In this document: piece by piece, positions 32,691 to 44,649 of the stretch
How positions within the stretch are numbered: position 1 is the first letter of the stretch
How the letters are laid out: every line of letters begins with the position of its first letter
DNA from: Trichoderma breve
Lineage: Eukaryota; Ascomycota; Sordariomycetes; Hypocreales; Hypocreaceae
Length of the DNA stretch: 64,000 nt
Assembly: GCF_028502605.1 (NCBI RefSeq)
Contig: NC_079235.1
Span: forward strand, 2,728,001 to 2,792,000
Reading direction: 5' to 3'
The notes under the pieces: model-generated
Seen by the model: the letters and a program-made list of their open reading frames with translations, nothing else
Databases searched by the model: none
Told to the model about the DNA's origin: nothing
Made by a program: the position numbers and the translations under genes

Positions 32691-34980
32691 TGTGATGTTG
32701 GGTGTAAGTGGTAGGTGAGAATTGGAGATGGAAAACGCAGGACAAGGTCGTCGTCGGTCGATATGCGATGATGTACAGCTGCTGAACTGACACGGAGTAG
32801 GTTATTGAGGATTGGGAATTGGAGAGGAGATGAGAGATGAATGAGAGATGAAAAGAAGAAAGTGAGAGTCGAGCAGGAGGGATGCAGGACGGCGATAAGG
32901 ACGGGGTGGATGCCTATTAATGAGCATTCCCCAGTCCCCCAAGGGTGCCGGTTTGGCACGCCACATGGGATGATGTATTGATAACGCGCACAGCTCAAGG
33001 GCTCAAGGCGCCCTCCCGCGAACGGTACATGCAGCCAACGAGAGAAAAAGGCATGTGAAAGCGGCGAAACAGCTTGTCAATCGCTCCCTGGAAACGTGTG
33101 AGGCTTGCAGCTTGGAGCCGAGCCGCGATTGGCCACAGCTTGGCCTCAGCCACACCTCGCAAGCAGGGATCCCTCCTGTGCGTCTCACTTGGCCGACATG
33201 TGAAAGCAACCTTGGAACCTTTCGCCTGCTGTTCTGAGCCAACCGCAGCAGCACGACCGGTTTCAAAAAAGTTAGTTTTGCTGGCCGTTGCCTTTTTCTT
33301 TTTTCCTGCTTGGCCGTTGATTAGCGGCACATCCGGGTAAACGCTCCCGTGCCTCTAGTTGGACGAGGCTTCAATTCTCCAATCATTCAACCCAATCGAC
33401 GCCCTCGGCGATTTCGCAATCTACAAGCGCATGCCTTAGCAGGTTGGTAGCACCCCCCAGATGCTGGATGCTGCATCTGTTGCCATACCATTACCAGGAA
33501 TCTCTTGGTAGTATTTGATACGGAGCAACGACTAATCACCTCAAAACGGTCCCGGGCTGGCAGATAAACCCGCATCGCCCGGCAGCATGGGATTTCGCAG
33601 GATTGGAACGAGGGGGAGGGGGAATGGCATGGCATCCAGAGCGAGATATCCGGGATTGCGACATTGGGCCCTTTGTTGCGGTGTGCAAGCGCTATCTCTG
33701 TTGAATCTGCCGAATTCAACACGGCGGCACATCTGATGCATTATTTGCATTAACATGAAGCAGCAGCAAGACCGTACGGATACCGGCGTCGTGTATGCAG
33801 TCATCATCCGCCTTATCGCTGAGATCGAGCGATCAGTCAGCTAGCGAAACGAAGCTCGCTCACTCCACCCGCACCGGCGCCGCACCGGGGACGTTCCCCC
33901 TTGCCCAAGAATGAGAGAGCAGAATTGCTGGGAGCTTGCTTATCTCTCAGCCGTACCCCCAATTCTCTCGCCAAGCAGTACATACTGTACACAGACGGAG
34001 CATTCTTGTAGCTACATACAGCGGCTGCGATGCTGACTGACTCGCTGCGGCACCTCGGTCGAGTGCGTCACATCTCACTTTGGCCCAGGGCTCACCGGCT
34101 AGCGAAAAAAGAAAATAAAAAAACCTCCTGCCCATCCCATCCAACCGTCCAACCATACAAGGGGGCAAAGGGGACGAAAAGCAGCCGGAGATGGGGCGAC
34201 TCTGAGCCGACTTTGTGGTTGACAACGGGTGTAGCGTGAGCGCCAAGGCTACACTCTTCTCGGGACGCAAACTCCTGCCTCGTATCTTTTCGGCATCAGA
34301 TGAAGAGAAACAAAGACCGCTTGGCCATCACGTGTAGGAAACGGCTTCATGTTGCATGCCTTGGCTAACTTGTACGTGCTTTTTTTGTAAGTGCTCTCTC
34401 TCTTGCCCGGCCGTTCGGCTGCACTGGTGATTGGCCAAGCCGTGCCTTTCGAAACTTGAACCCAACCGATCGGCGCCAAGTTGTGTAGCAGCGCAGCAGT
34501 AGTACTGCATATCACTTGCGCGGACTCTTCTTCCGCGCGCCTCGATTTCCCTTTTCCTTCTCCTTCATCACAACCGTTTGGCTTTCCGCCGGCAAATTTC
34601 CAAGACCTTTTTTAAGTTTTCCAGGTCGGAAGTTTGATCGATCCACGCCGTATGCTAGTATCGCACCCTTGTCGGATTATTGTGGAAAACTGGAGTTCAC
34701 CAGCCACAATCACATGCCAGACATGAAGTTGTACCTTTTTTTTTTTTGTTCATGTCCCTTGTTGACCTCATCGTTCTGCAGCAACTGGATATTTTACTTA
34801 TCGCGCCTTGACGTGGGCCTGATTGCACTTTTTTTCTATATTTATCAAATCTTGCATATGAATATCTGCATATGGGCTGTCGCACAGACACAATATCTCG
34901 GCTACAAGTTGCCACATTACAGCCGTTGCTTGCAAGCACGTTTGCTGGCCCAGAGCCACTTACATGTAGATCTTGCCAGA
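32691..34980. other. Gene-free region, part 1 (Cap20 promoter and GC-balanced spacer)
   Basis: The first few hundred bases should be the Cap20 promoter. The rest is GC-balanced sequence with many short overlapping frames on both strands (for example 34516-35025), none with recognisable motifs. No RNA gene was recognised. Confidence 0.5.
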
Positions 34981-37670
34981 AAGACAGACACCATTCTCAA
35001 AACATATTCATATAGACCTCCTTGATCAAAAGAGCATCTTTTGTTATCTCTGAGTGAGATCGAAGGGTGTATACATCGTACCACTAATCGTAAATATATG
35101 GTGATTCTGCGATATGGATTATGCGAGAACAATTCGCAGCCTAACAAAATGGTCATCTGAGCATCTATTATTTGCATAAGACCCAGTATTATCTTGGTCA
35201 TTTCCATGACATGAAGACCCTCTTAGCAGCCTTGGCCCCTAATATTCATGACTACGATAGCTACGTGATCATATGTTTCTCATCTCCGACTCGAAGGTCC
35301 GATTAGCGTGCATTATTCTCGGATTCCGATTCTCCTTCTTGTGAAGACTGCAAGAAGTCACGAACCCATATGACAGAACGGCGGAATCTTGTATCCTTAT
35401 TAGCTAGCTTATTCATCTATGCCCAAATAGTGATAAACAAACAAAATAAAAAGAAGGGTCCAGCTAGGCACAATGCTATCTAGACATGTCTGAGACAATT
35501 TTCGACCTGTAGCTTACAGGTACTCCCTTTCGGCGAATAAAAACATCATAGCCTCATGTTAGTCAAGAAAATAGACTATGAATAAGACAAATGGCTGTCA
35601 CAAGCTGCATTGAAAGGCCTCCGGCCCAGTCTAGCAAGATTTGATCCCAACAATAGTAGTACTATTATCACCTGGCTAATCTTATATGCAAGCCACTTCC
35701 TTCTCCCTGGCTGTCTCGGCTGCCATGCAGATTTATTGCCCGCGTCATTGCGTCAGATATCCACCAGGGAGCTCTAAAAGTAGGGTTGCAGGACGCTTCG
35801 AGCCGTAGTGAACTAGCCAATTGCGCCATGGCTTCCAGGCAGAGCGTAACATTTCTCTGCAAGAGGAGTCTCTGCGCAGGATTTTCCCGAGGAGAATGTC
35901 ATTTCGAAAGAACTCCGGTAGACATGTGATTCGACGAGAAATCTCTCAAGCATGCGCCTCTTCATCAATTTTAGCTCGCTCTGTTATACCACCGGCAGGA
36001 TTACATCCGAGGATTCTCAAAGGAGTGATATCGTTGGAGGAGATGTCAAACCTGCGGCGTATATTCCGCAGTTTGTAGTGGAGTAAAGATCTGACATATT
36101 GCCGATCCTGTCTCTTATATACCATCCGCTTTGGCGCTTGAAGCTCCGATTGTGAGAATCAAGAGGCACCCCGTGATGGATTAGAGAGAGAAATGACGCG
36201 GTAGAGATAAGAGGGGACCAGCCGACATTCCGACTTGGCAAACTAAACTATGCAACATCCCATATTCTACGGTAGCACAACAATTTATATGTACATGTGT
36301 TGCACAAAGAGACTATAGAAACCTATCTGAGTCGCAGTATCAAGAACTACACGCAATATGACGGTTTTTAGGCCGTCTCTAGCAACATCATATAAGAAGA
36401 ATGACGGCTACGATACTACCTATGTATACGCACCTGGATAATCATGTTGGCTCATCTACCTGATAGCTCGATAGTTATCTCGTTCTCAGTCTATACTCCG
36501 ATCCAAGTTACGCCAAATGGTTAGGATGTTAAAATCCCTAAAGAAAACGCATCTGTACACAGACGATACACGGAGCATGCCTCGTCTACAGGATTTTTCG
36601 TTTAAGTTCGGTATAGGTAAGTAGATCTTAAGACAGATTTCATACATTAACACCAGTCGGAACTATCAGCGTTTCACGGCATTATACTCCCCATCTAACA
36701 AGGTACGGACGAAGATCCATCACAGCACGTATACTTCGTGCCTAGTACCACAGGAGGGGTAGGTATTGCATGTATGTAGGTGCATGTGCTTTCACTATTT
36801 CAAGGAGCCAGTCTCAGAAGCTATCTACCAATAAATCATCAATCCGGAATTACCACTAATATCTGACATTTGGTCGACCCTTGGCAGTGAATATGCAATG
36901 TGAGTCATCACAACATTTTTAACCTCGCTCAAGGCTATATAACAAATCATCCATTGGGAGTCCGGCGATTTGCAACGCATAATGCAATGCAATACTTTCA
37001 CAGCATTTTTAAGCTCACTCCAGGCTGTATGTCGATACACAACGTACTGCCTAGGTATCAAACATTACTTGGGCATACCTTGGCTCTGACTTCTCTGCAA
37101 TACCACAATAGTTGTTATAGAAGTAACCCATTTGCGCAACCATACCTACCAATATTGTTACTCTACCACACCTTGTAAACCGCCGTCTTAAAAAGTTGGC
37201 ACATATCATCAATGTTTAGGGTAAGTGTCTGGAGCGACTTCAAATAGCTGATTGTACGTACACACTCACGGGTAGCCTCAAGACGACATAAAATGAAATA
37301 CGGGTAAATACGGGTTTATGTGGGAACCATCATTTGCTCCATTTGCCAATACCGAAGTGCTTTCTCGAAGCTGAAAAGAACACATGGATCAGTCTTGTCG
37401 ATGGATGGCGGGACAGTTCAAGGGTGGTCTATGCTTGTACAACACCAAATCTGCGAGTCGAGCGATTACTCGCCTGTCCTGCCGAGTCTATCAAATGTAA
37501 AATGATAGCAAATACCTATTGGCCTAACAGCCATCCTTATTTTTAGTTGAGTAGCTATACAGGGACATTAGAAGTATCGGGTTACAAGGGACAGCAAACG
37601 CCGTGGTTTCACGACCTGGTCTAGCACTTGATCGGCAGCACAGGCCAGCATTGGCGTTACTTCAACTTCA
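34981..37670. other. Gene-free AT-rich region, part 2
   Basis: The sequence is AT-rich and TA-dinucleotide-rich, with frequent stops in every frame. No frame longer than about 90 codons has coding character. It resembles old decayed sequence, possibly RIP-affected, but no transposon protein could be read. An imperfect direct repeat is listed separately. Confidence 0.5.
36905..37030 (+). repeat. Imperfect direct repeat, 90-bp spacing
   Basis: Two copies of about 35 nt (36905-36940 and 36996-37030) share the frame CA(A/G)CATTTTTAA(C/G)CTC(G/A)CTC(A/C)AGGCT(A/G)TAT with a few mismatches. The matching cores start exactly 90 nt apart. The copies lie in the AT-rich gene-free region and could be a fragment of a degenerate tandem repeat. 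Confidence 0.5.
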
Positions 37671-40600
37671 GCTGAGTTGATACATACCTGTATCTGTTGG
37701 TTGGTTGGTCCTGGTCCCTTTTCAAACGGCTTGATTTTTTCCTTTTTCTTCTTCCCTTCTTTGCTTTTGTTGCTCGTTACTTTGGGGGATCAAAAGCAAA
37801 GCCGGCGCCGTCCCTTGCATTGTTGGAGACATTTCTTGCATATACTTGCAGTAGCCGCCTTCGCCATGCGAAACACAACAGGAATGCGGAGCCCGCATAT
37901 TGTCTACAGCCCAGGATGCTATTTTTTATTTTTATTTCTGGAGAGTGATTCAGGTTCAATGCAGCATGTAGCAGGTGACCCTGTGGTTCCGCCTCTCGGC
38001 TCTCCCTTGCATATCCATATGTCACCTGTCACTTTTTGACAGTTGACAGCATGCGCTTGCAAATTGATCAAATACTTTCTGATGCTGCCGCTCAAGACCA
38101 GGTTCAGCTCAGTACAGTAACATGAGGAGCAAACGGCGCGCTAGAAACTGCCGCAATCCCATGCACAGACCTGCGCAGTGTAATCTAGAATATTACTAGT
38201 ACGCCGCGGATATCGTGGTGATGCGTCCAGGCCCAGAGAGCAGACCGCCTGCTGAGCTCGGCGCTCAGGACCATTGGCGATATCGTACGAGGTGACGGCG
38301 CCAGTCTTCGGAACAAAAATACCAAGAGAGCGCCTGGTATTTGCGTCAAGGTGGTATTTTGAAGTTGGCAGCTGGAGCAATACTACCTCGTACCAAGTCT
38401 GTTTGGCGCGGACGTGAGCCATGCATCCGAAGATTGCTACCCGAGACCCTACAGGTACATCGGCTCTGCAGGATGATTGTGCCACGGCTGGCGAGGACAA
38501 GACTATTGGCCGTGGTCAATTGTGGCTGTCAAAGGTGCGACGTGACGTTAGTTACATGTAGTTGAATGGACGGCACATAGACAAGCTGAGCAAGGGATAT
38601 GCTTGATGACAGACGAGGATGGCCGAGAGAATCAGGATTGGCCACGAACAAGTACCGAAGGGCATCGAATACTCGTAAATGAACACTAGAACCTCCATGA
38701 TTGTGCTAATAAAGTATATAAATGAACTGGAAGCTTGCTTGCACCCATTTCGAGAGCCACGGACCCGGATACGGAATGGAAGCGTCGCTGGCATTCTTCT
38801 TCTGGCAATCTTGCCGCTCCCCCACAAGTCACGGTATCAGTGATGGGTGCGATATGCATGGCGCCATATCTGTATGCAGGCACACGGGGGGAAATGCATA
38901 CTATTGATCCATGCTCATCCCATCCCGTGTGTCTGTCTGTGTTAGGTGCATACAATCATGCAGGCGAGCATGTTAGTGCTCAGAGGCACCAGGACCTGTA
39001 GGGAGCACACATGCGCGCAACGTGCCGAAATGTGCCCTGTGAATGTCGGTTATGCACTCCATACTCTTAGTCTTCATGGAGTTTCAGAGCACAGAAGCAT
39101 CAGTTGAAAAGACGGCAGAGGGCAGGGCCCAGGGGCAGCCCTGTTGTCGAACTGGTGACGAAATGCAGGCGGCTGGGGTCGACGAGATGAAGGGCTGCGC
39201 CGATTGGTAACGATGACGATGAGCAATCTGCCTTTATTTCCTGTACGAACGAGTGACAGGTTCTCCGTAGAATTGGCAGTACTGCTGGAGCTCCGCACCC
39301 CGTACTCGTATGGCCAGTGCCTCTAGAAGGTGAAATGATTGATGGGTTGAGTGCTTTGATTGTCACACGGCTGGTCATATACTTGGTAGCTCTTAGCAAC
39401 CGGGCAACCCGTAGTCCGCACGGAGTACGGAAAGTATAGTACCTGTGACGGAGGACACCGAGATGCGCAATCGGCTGGCTCTTGTTCTCCCTTGCATTCA
39501 TTCTCCTCTTCCTCCATGTCTTGGTTTCTGCGGCGCAGCTGGCTTGACAAGGCAAGGAGGCAACCGAATGAGACTTTTCTTTTTTCTTCAGTATCCTCTG
39601 GTGAGTTTAATTGGCCTCCAAGCTGCTTACGATGCTGATCCTTCATACTGTAGTCTACCTCCGCAGAGCTTTAGCACACCAGTCCAGCTCTTGAGATTGA
39701 TTCATTCACCATGTCGGCCGCTACGCCGTGGCCAAGCCGCGATCCCCTTTCCCTTCTAGCACCAGTAGAGACGAATTTCTCTCGCTGGAGTCTAGATGTT
39801 GGCTTCCGGGCGCCGTGATTGGCCCTTGGGCAGCTCAATTTGCATTTCGGGCCAGGATCCCTGATCCACGCAGTCACCCCTGTCGCCCTCGTGCGGACAG
39901 CACTGGTAGCCGCACTCGGTGCCTGGATGCCACAGGACTGGATATTGCACGCAGCAGGAGATGCTCCTTGCACCCAGGGCGTCTCAGGAGCGCAAGAATC
40001 AATCAGACATGGATAGCTGCTGGACCGAATCGACATGCGAGGCCGATGCTGTACCTGCTCGCTGCATGACTTACCTACTCCTGCATCTTCTGTGCCACTC
40101 CAGCTCGGCCAACTAATATTGCGCGCCGCACGCTATTGCCGACTACTCTTGGGCTGTGCTCCGTCCTCCGTGCTAGTTCGTAGCACCATCATGCCCATCA
40201 TATCTTGTCTCGTCTGGCCAATTATCCAATATCCATGCCCATTGGGGAAGTCTTTTTGGCTAATACCGAGTCGAGAGGGAAAAATCACAGCAGGTGGAGA
40301 AGGCCCCCCGGGAACCCCCCCTGCTGGTGCAGCCGTGCCCCTGAGGGCGCTGAGCAGCTCCAGTTGCAGCAGCCTGCAGGTACCTGCTCCGCTAACTGCC
40401 ACCACTACGGCGTGCTAGCTGCAGTGTGAATGTCCCCCCCGTTCGTCCAAGACAAGAGGTCCAGTCCCCTTTTCTATTTCCCGTGTCTCGCCTCGTCTCG
40501 CGTCGCCTGATCCTGACTCTTCTCTTTCTTCTGCCGTTTTCCTCTCGTTCTGTACGGGATTCTTTTTTTCTTCGTACGGACCACTTGAGGTCGTCCGATA

Positions 40601-40807
40601 GCATCCTTTTTTTCTTCTTCACACTTTCTTCTCCAGGCATCAAGCGCCTGTTGAACAGTCACTCCCTTCATCATATCTCCGTGAGATCCAGGAACACTTC
40701 GGATGGCCCGCTGAGATCCGCCAGCTCAACAGCTTCTCTTCGCCTTCGACTGAGAGCAAGAGTGTTTATGGGAGCTCGATTCTGAGAACGACATCGAAGC
40801 CGCCACC
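37671..40807. other. Gene-free region, part 3, ending in the DENN-gene promoter
   Basis: GC content rises again. Several 80-150 codon frames overlap on both strands (for example 39100-39555 minus and 39728-40069 plus), but their translations are unstructured and lack motifs. The final few hundred bases are promoter and leader of the gene at 40808. Confidence 0.5.
40440..40640 (+). promoter_or_regulatory. Pyrimidine-rich promoter/leader of the DENN gene
   Basis: Long CT-rich runs lie 170-370 nt upstream of ATG 40808, similar to the tracts before the 408-aa and CFEM genes. This is probably near the transcription start. Composition is the only evidence. Confidence 0.4.
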
Positions 40808-43578
40808 ATGCCTCCTTCTCTCAACACCCACCCTTCGTTTACGCGCCCCCGAACTGGCGACCGTGATGGCCGGCCCAGCACCCGCGACCAGGCCGGCGTC
40901 GACTCTTCGATGTTGATACCAAGCCGTACCTCATCGCTCCATTCCCGCATCACCCAGCCAATTCCCTCCACCTTGACCCAGAAGCCCCAGCAGCGAACCC
41001 CCAAGACGCTCACTCATGCCTACATGGTCTGTGGTGTCGGCCGAGAGCCCTCTCAATGGGTCAAGGCTCCCACTCCCGCCCAGGGCAAAATCACCCACAT
41101 GAAGGGTGCTGTTGGACAGTTCTGGCTTCCTGAGATCCTCGGCAGCAGCCCCCGTCTTGAGCAGGACAACGAGATTGCGCGGGCTCTGCACGCCTCTATG
41201 AGGGTACGTTTGATATTATTACTTGGTGAATGATGTGTTTTTGTGTGCGCCGCTGACTTTGATTTCAACAGGCTTGCTTCCCTCACGATGTCGAAATCTG
41301 TACTGGCCGGAACCAGCCCCACTGCACTCACCACTCCTTCGTCCTCCAACAGGACTCTTCTCACACGCTCTATGGCATCTGCCTGCGCGTTTGGTCGCGG
41401 GCCGACGAGAAGAGGGCTGAGACCATCCGTGACTTGAGGAAGAGGACCGAAAACGACTACTATGACAACGCCGAGGAGACATACTGGATTCCTTATTGTC
41501 TGTCTTTCTTGTCTCGCTACCCTCTGTACAATCTCCTGGGCGACTACCTGCGTGGCATGTGGATTCACTGGAACAAGGCTACTAACCTGTTCCATGCTGA
41601 AGAGGTTTCTCGTATCCTGAGCTTCCCGGCTCCGAGACTGAATGACCTTGTCCGCATCGACATGAAGGATTATGCTCTGTGCTACCAATTCCCCTCGTCC
41701 CCTACCGGATTCCAGAACTTTGCCATGTGGCCCCTTTTCAACTGCTTGTCCATCCCTAACATTGTTGGCGTCATTGAAGCTGCCATCTCTCCCACCCGTC
41801 GCATCATCTTTGTCAGCCACTACCCGGCCATGCTCACAATTGCTTCAGAGACTGTGAGATACTGCGTCCGAGTGTTTGAGTGGAGCGGTTTGTATGTTCC
41901 CGTGGTGCACGCCCGCCATGCCAAGGAGCTCGTCCAAGAGCCTGGCCCTTACATCTTGGGTGTTACGGCCGAGTGCAGATCCCTCTTCACGGCTCCCACT
42001 GATGCCTTGGTCATCGACTTGGATCGTAACTTCGTTCTCACATCCAGCCCTCCCACCGCTCTGACTCCTGGTCAGCGCAACAAGTTTGTCTCCCGATTGA
42101 CCCAAGCCCTCAATGGCGACGTTACGCCCTCTGGCGTTCCCCAGCACCTTCGCTCTGCCTATGGCGGTGGCAAGCTTGTGCCTGCTGGTCAGATCATTGT
42201 CATGCGTGGCGAGGTTGAGTCTATTCAAGACCCCGAGTGGTGGAACCAGGATGCCATCATGGCTGTCATGGACCACGTGTGCGAGAAGATGGGCCGCAAC
42301 ACAGGCATCAAGGCTGTCTTTGGCGGCTCCGTCAAGAAGCCTCTGATGACCAAGGTGTCAATGAGGCACCTCAACGAGCTTGTCCGCGAGAGGAACCAGT
42401 ACTCTCGAGACGCTCTTGAAGCCTGGCAGGATTTCATCAACTTGAAGGGTCGCATGGACACCGAGCTTGGTAAAGTTACCAAGCGTAACAACTACCTCGT
42501 GGAGGAGCTGGAAAGCTGGAAGCAGCAATTCCTCAAGTTCCAGGCCTTCGCTGAGCAGCTCACCAAGGAGACTCAGGACCTCAAGGTCAAGATTGAGGGC
42601 CACAAGCGGGAGAACCGTCGCCTTGCTGCCCTCATTGAACAGCAGAAGGATGACAACGGCCGCCTTACCACTCGTCTCTCTGGCACCGAGAAGCAGCGTG
42701 ACGACGCCCTCGAGGCCCTCGTTCTCCAGCAGGAGATTGCAGAGGAACTCGAGCGTGAGCGCAAGAGGAACAAGAAGGAGCTTGCTCAGCTCCACCACAC
42801 CAATGCCACCATCGTGCGCCAGCGTGACGAGGCTCGTCGCGTCGTTCTGCACCTGCGTAGCTTGATTGGTGGCCAGAGCCACCACATGGAGCACCTCATC
42901 CAGTCCCTCACCAAGCCTGAGGAGCTCATCCGCGAGGTTGAGGATGGCTATGAGTCGGACGAAGTTGAGGGTGGCGCTGAGACCCATGCTCTGCGACCTT
43001 CTCGCAGCAGCAACCGACTCTCCACCTCCAGCTTCGCTGACATGGCCGATCGCCACTTGAAGGATAAGACCGACGCCATCGCCCATATCGTTCGCAACAT
43101 CGCGGACCAGTGCCAAGCTGCCGTTGACGGCCTGCAGCTTGCCCAGGATGCCGAATCTCGAGCCAGCACACGTGCTAGCCGCCGTATGAGCAGCCTATCG
43201 ACTGCTCACAGTGATGATGGTGAGGACGCCCGCTCCACCGCCACCTCGGACGCTGGCGAGGGGAGTTCTCGCTTACAACCAACTGCCGGGAGGCCTAGCT
43301 CTATACCACCAACGCCGGATCTCATCCCCAACCGCAGTAGCACTGCACTATCGTTTGCGTCAACCGCCACAACGCCAGAGCGCGCCAGTCAACAGTACTC
43401 TATTCGAGACGAGATACCAACCAAGATTGTCGAGGACGATGAAGAGGACTTCGATGACGGCCGAAGTGATCAGGTCGGAGTCTCCAGCGACCACGGCCTC
43501 GTCTCGAAGAAGCAGTCGCAGTCTCTTCTCCACCGATCATCTGGAGCAAGAATCAGCGCTTTCGGCAGTCTCCGATGA
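40808..43578 (+). CDS. DENN (AEX-3) domain protein, probable Rab-GEF
   Basis: Exons 40808-41203 and 41272-43578; 900 aa as read. The start has a good context (GCCACCATG). A disordered N-terminus is followed by the uDENN part (THAYMVCGVGREPSQWV at about 69-85; CFPHDVEICTGRNQPHCTHH at 134-153; TLYGICLRVWSRADEKR). The cDENN part includes YPLYNLLGDYLRGMW, ALCYQFPSSPTGFQNF, ISPTRRIIFVSHYPAMLTIA and RVFEWSGLYVPVVH. The dDENN-like part has DALVIDLDRNFVLTSSPP and HLRSAYGGGKLVPAGQ. A long coiled coil spans roughly residues 495-650, then a Ser-rich tail. DENN proteins activate Rab GTPases in membrane traffic. The stop at 43576 looks premature: from about 43460 the +1 frame reads more naturally and stays open to 43819 (see findings), which would add an acidic tail. 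Confidence 0.87.
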
Positions 43579-44649
43579 AGGTGAGACTGAGGCTGAACAG
43601 GGTATCCCTGATGCAGAGGGCAAACCCAAAGCTGAGGAAGTTGCCTCTGATGACGAGAGCAAACCCAGTGCGGAGGAGGTTGCTTCTGATGACGACAGCA
43701 AAACTGAAGTTGAGCAAGGTGCCTCTGCTGAAGAGGTTAAGCCTGAGACTGAACAGGCAGTCTCCGAGGCAGAGGACAGCCCTGAAGCTGAGCAGATCAG
43801 CGATACCCCGCCAGCCTAGTTACGACCTTTGTATTATTGCCGATGCTTCCTTGGCATCTCTACATTTTCTTTGTCCTGATTCCTTCGATACGGCGATCCA
43901 AACTATATATCCTTGTATCTTGAGCGTTTCCAGCCTCATTGGGCAGATATGCTTAGCTTCTTGTTTTGTGGCGGCTTTGGATAAAAACAACCTTGTTTTG
44001 GATCACGGCGTTCTTTTTTTTTCTGTTCATTTGCGTTCCCTGTTCTACCATTATCCTTATCTTTTACTATATTCTAGATGAAGGGAACAGCTTGTGATGG
44101 CAGGCTGACTGATGACTTGCGTGGCGCCATCGAGGCTTAGGATCTCTTCTTATTCATGACTAACATTATTCTTTCTCTGCCCCTATTTGGGGGATCTTAT
44201 GACACTTGATAGTTCAAGATTTTACAATTGAGTCTCTCGCTCATTGACCTCCTGTGTTTTCCTTATAAAAAATCATTTGTGAAAAGGTGGCTTAAGTTGT
44301 TTCCTGTGCTAGACTGTTTGGAGGATCTGTAGATGTTTTGTAATTGCATGTTTAAAAGTTTTTTCTTTGTTTGTGAAATGTATTTATCAAGTCTTAATAT
44401 GAAGTGATCCTTAGCCCTCAGTAACATGTTTGCTGGCCAAAACTTGACACTGTGATCCAAACGAAGTTGAAGACATGCAGTAACAAACTCGAGGCGGCTT
44501 GAGTGGAGCAGAGAGAGCGACTCTAGACCCACTTGTCTCACTAAGATAAGAAAAAAATCCGATAAGAGCTGTGCATCATCAAGTCCCTGGAAATTTCAAG
44601 AAAAGAAGTTCGCGACCATTCAACATCTCTTTTCTTCAGACTTCACACA
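43579..44649. other. Intergenic region (includes the out-of-frame DENN tail to 43819)
   Basis: The first 240 nt carry acidic repeats in the frame +1 to the DENN gene. The remainder is T-rich 3' flank and the promoter of the Bcd1 gene. No other gene was seen. Confidence 0.55.

Noticed and set aside
34516..35025. Plus-strand 169-codon frame with hydrophobic stretches
   Set aside because: Phe/Tyr-rich because of T-rich DNA; no start context, homologue pattern or splice partners.
35760..35840. tRNA-like look on minus (GCGCAATTGGCTAGTTC resembling a D arm)
   Set aside because: No pairing acceptor or T arm could be built around it.
42358..43116. Antisense frame of 252 codons within the DENN gene
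   Set aside because: Leu/Val-rich reading of the coiled-coil region on the wrong strand.
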